Shown one piece after another: positions 5,265 through 7,582 of a stretch of 7,582 bases of DNA. The notes below the pieces were generated by a model, which had not been told where the DNA came from, did no database searches, and worked only from the letters and a program-made list of their open reading frames with translations. The stretch covers positions 1 through 7,582 of the forward strand of contig CATPBC010000226.1 of the NCBI GenBank assembly GCA_955652195.1, given 5' to 3'. A program made the translations under genes and the position numbers. This DNA is from an uncultured Xanthobacteraceae bacterium. GTDB taxonomy: Bacteria; Pseudomonadota; Alphaproteobacteria; Rhizobiales; Xanthobacteraceae. Numbering within the stretch: position 1 is the first letter of the stretch; each line of letters opens with the position of its first letter.

Positions 5265-6102
5265 AAGCCAGGGTGCGGATCTCGATGCTTTCGCGCGGCC
5301 GCGCATGCGGCGGCGTGGTCGGATCCTCGAATGCGGTGTGCGCGGTCCAGCGCGCACGGCCGTCTTTCATCGAATCGAATACCTTGAATACGTAGGCCTC
5401 TTCGCGCCGCATCCGCGGGAACCAATACCACTTGTGTGCTGGATTGTATTTGATCGCATAGGTCTGACCGATGCGCCCGGGTGCGCGCCGCTCTGACACA
5501 ATCATATCCTGCGGCGAAAGCGTTTGCGCATCTGCCATGGCAAGCGGATAAGTCTCCACCGGGTGGCGGATCGGCCGCCAAACCTGGATGATCGCGAAGC
5601 GCCGCTGCAACAATTCTTCGGCTTCGTCGGGCAAGATGTCGCGCACCCGCTGCGGGGCCGACCATTCCGTATAATCGTTGTGAACGCGGCGCACGACTTC
5701 TCGGATTCCCTTTGACTCGCGCAGTTCGTCATCGGCGGTGCGTAGCGTGTGGTCGAACACGACGACCCGCTTGGCGCCGCTTTCGGCTTTGATTAGCGCC
5801 TCCATCTCCGGATAGTAGACCCCTCGGATTTCATCCTCGTCGTAGAACTCCCTAACTTTGGTGTCGTGGCGCACGAAGCGAAAGCCGTGGCGCTCCAACT
5901 GAAAGTCCTCCGTGTGCGGGCGGCCGTTGTGAATGGTTACACGGCGCGGATCGGGCTTGCCGCCGGAGCGCGTGTCGCTGCCGCCGGGACCGGCGACGAT
6001 GGTGAAGACCTTGCTGCCGTCGTCGATGATATAGTTCAGCGTTGCTTCGAGATGGTCCGGCGCGACGTCGAAATCGGCGGTCTGCGTTGCGGCTTGCGGC
6101 AT
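5257..6102 (-). CDS. CmcJ/NvfI-family putative Fe(II)/2-oxoglutarate oxygenase
   Basis: The 281-residue protein resembles the family that contains CmcJ (cephamycin 7-methoxylation), fungal NvfI and the 'GA4 desaturase'-type proteins, many of which are non-heme iron, 2-oxoglutarate-dependent oxygenases. Visible blocks: an N-terminal DHLEATLNYIIDDGSK (16-31), RRVTIHNGR (53-61), LERHGFRFVRHDTKVREFYD (69-88), VYYPEME (95-101), KRVVVFDHTLR (111-121), VHNDYT (140-145), FAIIQVWRPI (169-178), AHKWYWFPRMRREEAYVFKVFDS (222-244), HTAFEDP (255-261) and PRESIEIR (269-276). H141-x-D143 with H223 is the likely iron triad, and Arg270 or Arg276 the likely 2-oxoglutarate ligand; this assignment is inference. 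The substrate is unknown. A strong Shine-Dalgarno (AAGGAG, six nt before ATG) fixes the start. The gene stands alone between rpsI and glnA, with no biosynthetic partner in view. No signal peptide or membrane segment is seen. Confidence 0.85.
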   Translation of the reverse strand: MPQAATQTADFDVAPDHLEATLNYIIDDGSKVFTIVAGPGGSDTRSGGKPDPRRVTIHNGRPHTEDFQLERHGFRFVRHDTKVREFYDEDEIRGVYYPEMEALIKAESGAKRVVVFDHTLRTADDELRESKGIREVVRRVHNDYTEWSAPQRVRDILPDEAEELLQRRFAIIQVWRPIRHPVETYPLAMADAQTLSPQDMIVSERRAPGRIGQTYAIKYNPAHKWYWFPRMRREEAYVFKVFDSMKDGRARWTAHTAFEDPTTPPHARPRESIEIRTLAFF

Positions 6103-6108
6103 GGCGCG

Positions 6109-6114
6109 CTCCTT
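6109..6114 (-). promoter_or_regulatory. Shine-Dalgarno of the oxygenase gene
   Basis: On the - strand AAGGAG is followed by six nt and then the ATG at 6102. It is the strongest ribosome binding site in the window and sets the start. Confidence 0.8.
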
Positions 6115-6125
6115 ATCGTCCGCTT

Positions 6126-6154
6126 AATTTAGGCATCCGGAATGCGCAAGTGAA
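6126..6154 (-). promoter_or_regulatory. Weak promoter candidate for the oxygenase gene
   Basis: On the - strand TTCACT (6154-6149) and TAAATT (6131-6126) are 17 nt apart. Each matches the E. coli consensus at four of six positions. It is placed sensibly upstream of the strong ribosome binding site, but such matches are common by chance. Confidence 0.3.
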
Positions 6155-6240
6155 GCACGACGGCAGCGGCCCGACTGGAGAAAAATTCATGCCTGCTCTG
6201 CTGGGCTAACGGCGGGTATCGCAACCGATTATTCTGTTTG

Positions 6241-6273
6241 AGCAAAGAAAAAGGGCGCCAGATGGCGCCCTTT
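6241..6273 (-). terminator. Intrinsic terminator of glnA
   Basis: On the - strand AAAGGGCGCC (6273-6264), loop ATCT, then GGCGCCCTTT (6259-6250) form a perfect 10-bp GC-rich stem, followed by a T-rich tract (TTCTTT). It begins 47 nt after the glnA stop. Its tract and stem are those of a classical Rho-independent terminator, and it separates glnA from the oxygenase gene. Confidence 0.88.
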
Positions 6274-6320
6274 AAGTTTCCATCGCTATGACGATGCAGG
6301 AAGGATACTCATCGCGACAC

Positions 6321-7582
6321 TTACGCCGAGTAATACATCTCGAACTCGACTGGATGCGGCGTGTGCTCGAAGCGAATGATCTCGATCATCTTCAGCTCGA
6401 TATAGCTGTCGATGAAATCGTCATCGAAGACGCCGCCCGCTTTGAGGAAATCACGGTCCTTGTCCAAATTGCCGAGCGCTTCGCGCAGGCTGCCGCACAC
6501 CGTCGGGATCTTTTTCAGTTCTTTCGGCGGCAGATCGTAAAGATCCTTGTCGGTCGGCTCGCCGGGATTGAGCTTGTTCTTGATGCCGTCGAGCCCAGCC
6601 AACAGCATCGCGGCAAAGCCGAGATAAGGATTGCAAAGCGGATCGGGATAGCGCACTTCGACGCGCTTTCCTTTCGGCGACGACGCCAGCGGAATGCGGC
6701 ATGAGGCCGAGCGGTTGCGCACCGAATAGGCCAGCAGCACCGGCGCCTCGAATCCGGGAACGAGCCTCTTGTAGGAGTTCGTCGTCGGGTTGGTGAAAGC
6801 GTTGATGGCGCGGGCGTGCTTCAAGATGCCGGCGATGTATTGCAGGCACATATCGGAAAGGTCGGCATATTTATTGCCGGCGAACAGTGCCTTGTCGCCT
6901 TTCCAGATCGATTGGTGGCAGTGCATGCCCGAACCGTTGTCGCCGTAGATCGGCTTCGGCATGAAAGTAGCCGTCTTGCCATAGACCTGCGCCACTTGCT
7001 GGATGCAGTATTTATAGATCTGCATCCGGTCGGCCATCTGAACCATCGGCGCGAATTTCATGCCGAGCTCGTGCTGCGCCGAGCCGACTTCGTGGTGGTG
7101 TTTCTCGACCTTCACTCCCATCCGCGCCATGGCGGCGAGCATTTCCGAGCGCATGTCCTGCGCCGTATCGAGCGGCGGCACTGGGAAATAGCCTTTCTTG
7201 AAACCGATGTGATGGCCGAGATTGCCGCCTTCGTATTCGGTGTCGGAATTGGTCGGAAACTCGACGGAGTCGACGCGATACCCGACGTTGTAGGGCGTAG
7301 CGGAAAACTTCACGTCATCGAAGATGAAGAATTCGGCTTCCGGTCCAAAGAATACGGTGTCGCCGATACCCATGGATTTAACCAGACTGGCCGCTTTCTT
7401 GCAGATCGAGCGCGGATCGCGGTTGTAAGGCTCTCCGGTCAGCGGTTCGAGTGTGTCGCAAATCAGGACGAGCGTCGTCTCGGCAAAGAATGGGTCGATG
7501 CAGGCGCTTTCCGGATCGGGCATCAGTTGCATGTCCGACTCGTGGATCGCCTTCCAGCCGGCGATCGAGGAGCCGTCGAACA
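6321..7582 (-). CDS. glnA: Glutamine synthetase type I (5' end beyond window)
   Basis: Glutamine synthetase joins ammonium and glutamate with ATP to give glutamine, the entry point of nitrogen assimilation; the active enzyme is a cytosolic dodecamer. The visible 419 codons begin at [16 protein letters not shown] and end EMYYSA, so about 50 N-terminal residues lie beyond the window (469 in full). The internal ATG at 7532 is not the start, since conserved sequence precedes it. Visible: metal-binding [11 protein letters not shown], the YEGGNLGH region, [21 protein letters not shown]-site [13 protein letters not shown], the flap/substrate loop [28 protein letters not shown], and DLYDLPP, whose Tyr (codon 6537-6539) matches the adenylylation site Tyr397 of E. 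coli. This is therefore the GlnE-regulated GSI-beta type. In alphaproteobacteria glnB commonly precedes glnA, which would place it just outside the window. Confidence 0.97.
   Translation of the reverse strand, partial: FDGSSIAGWKAIHESDMQLMPDPESACIDPFFAETTLVLICDTLEPLTGEPYNRDPRSICKKAASLVKSMGIGDTVFFGPEAEFFIFDDVKFSATPYNVGYRVDSVEFPTNSDTEYEGGNLGHHIGFKKGYFPVPPLDTAQDMRSEMLAAMARMGVKVEKHHHEVGSAQHELGMKFAPMVQMADRMQIYKYCIQQVAQVYGKTATFMPKPIYGDNGSGMHCHQSIWKGDKALFAGNKYADLSDMCLQYIAGILKHARAINAFTNPTTNSYKRLVPGFEAPVLLAYSVRNRSASCRIPLASSPKGKRVEVRYPDPLCNPYLGFAAMLLAGLDGIKNKLNPGEPTDKDLYDLPPKELKKIPTVCGSLREALGNLDKDRDFLKAGGVFDDDFIDSYIELKMIEIIRFEHTPHPVEFEMYYSA

Noticed and set aside
6189..6209. Tiny + strand reading frame (MPALLG) preceded by GGAG, in the glnA-oxygenase gap
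   Set aside because: Six codons with no family, no downstream + strand gene to control and no attenuator structure. Chance is the simplest explanation.
7530..7532. ATG at 7532 as the start of glnA
   Set aside because: The conserved GlnA sequence [12 protein letters not shown] continues upstream to the window end, so the gene is merely truncated by the window.

Overview
The window is a compact, GC-rich stretch of chromosomal core genome from an alphaproteobacterium, most likely of the order Hyphomicrobiales (Bradyrhizobium/Rhodopseudomonas/Xanthobacteraceae-like). The evidence is the type of each protein: an L13 of 154 residues with the alphaproteobacterial N-terminus, an S9 with an N-terminal extension, a 427-residue O-acetylhomoserine sulfhydrylase, and a GlnA with the adenylylation-type C-terminal half. 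Two promoters also fit the Caulobacter-style housekeeping pattern TTGACGS-N10-14-GCTANAWC. No mobile element, CRISPR array, tRNA or rRNA was seen.

Layout from left to right. (1) The 3' half of a heme A synthase gene (ctaA/COX15 family, + strand, cut by the window start) converges on (2) metY, O-acetylhomoserine sulfhydrylase (- strand), with only 16 nt between the stop codons. (3) A YccU-type CoA-binding protein and (4) an ECHDC3-like crotonase-fold protein lie upstream on the - strand, 33 nt apart, and look like an operon. The crotonase lacks both hydratase glutamates. (5) A PaaI-type hotdog thioesterase is transcribed divergently from the crotonase. (6) rplM-rpsI (L13-S9) follow as a translationally coupled pair behind a good promoter that sits inside an inverted repeat. 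(7) A CmcJ/NvfI-family putative Fe(II)/2-oxoglutarate oxygenase lies on the - strand, convergent with rpsI. (8) glnA (- strand, N-terminal ~50 codons beyond the window end) ends in a clear intrinsic terminator.

Functionally, the window mixes housekeeping genes (translation, nitrogen assimilation, methionine synthesis, heme A for cytochrome oxidase) with a small cluster that handles or binds CoA or acyl-CoA (CoA-binding protein, crotonase-like protein, thioesterase). The least understood genes are the crotonase-like protein and the CmcJ/NvfI-like oxygenase. I found no convincing undescribed multi-gene system. The points worth a second look are these two proteins and some repeats at promoters.
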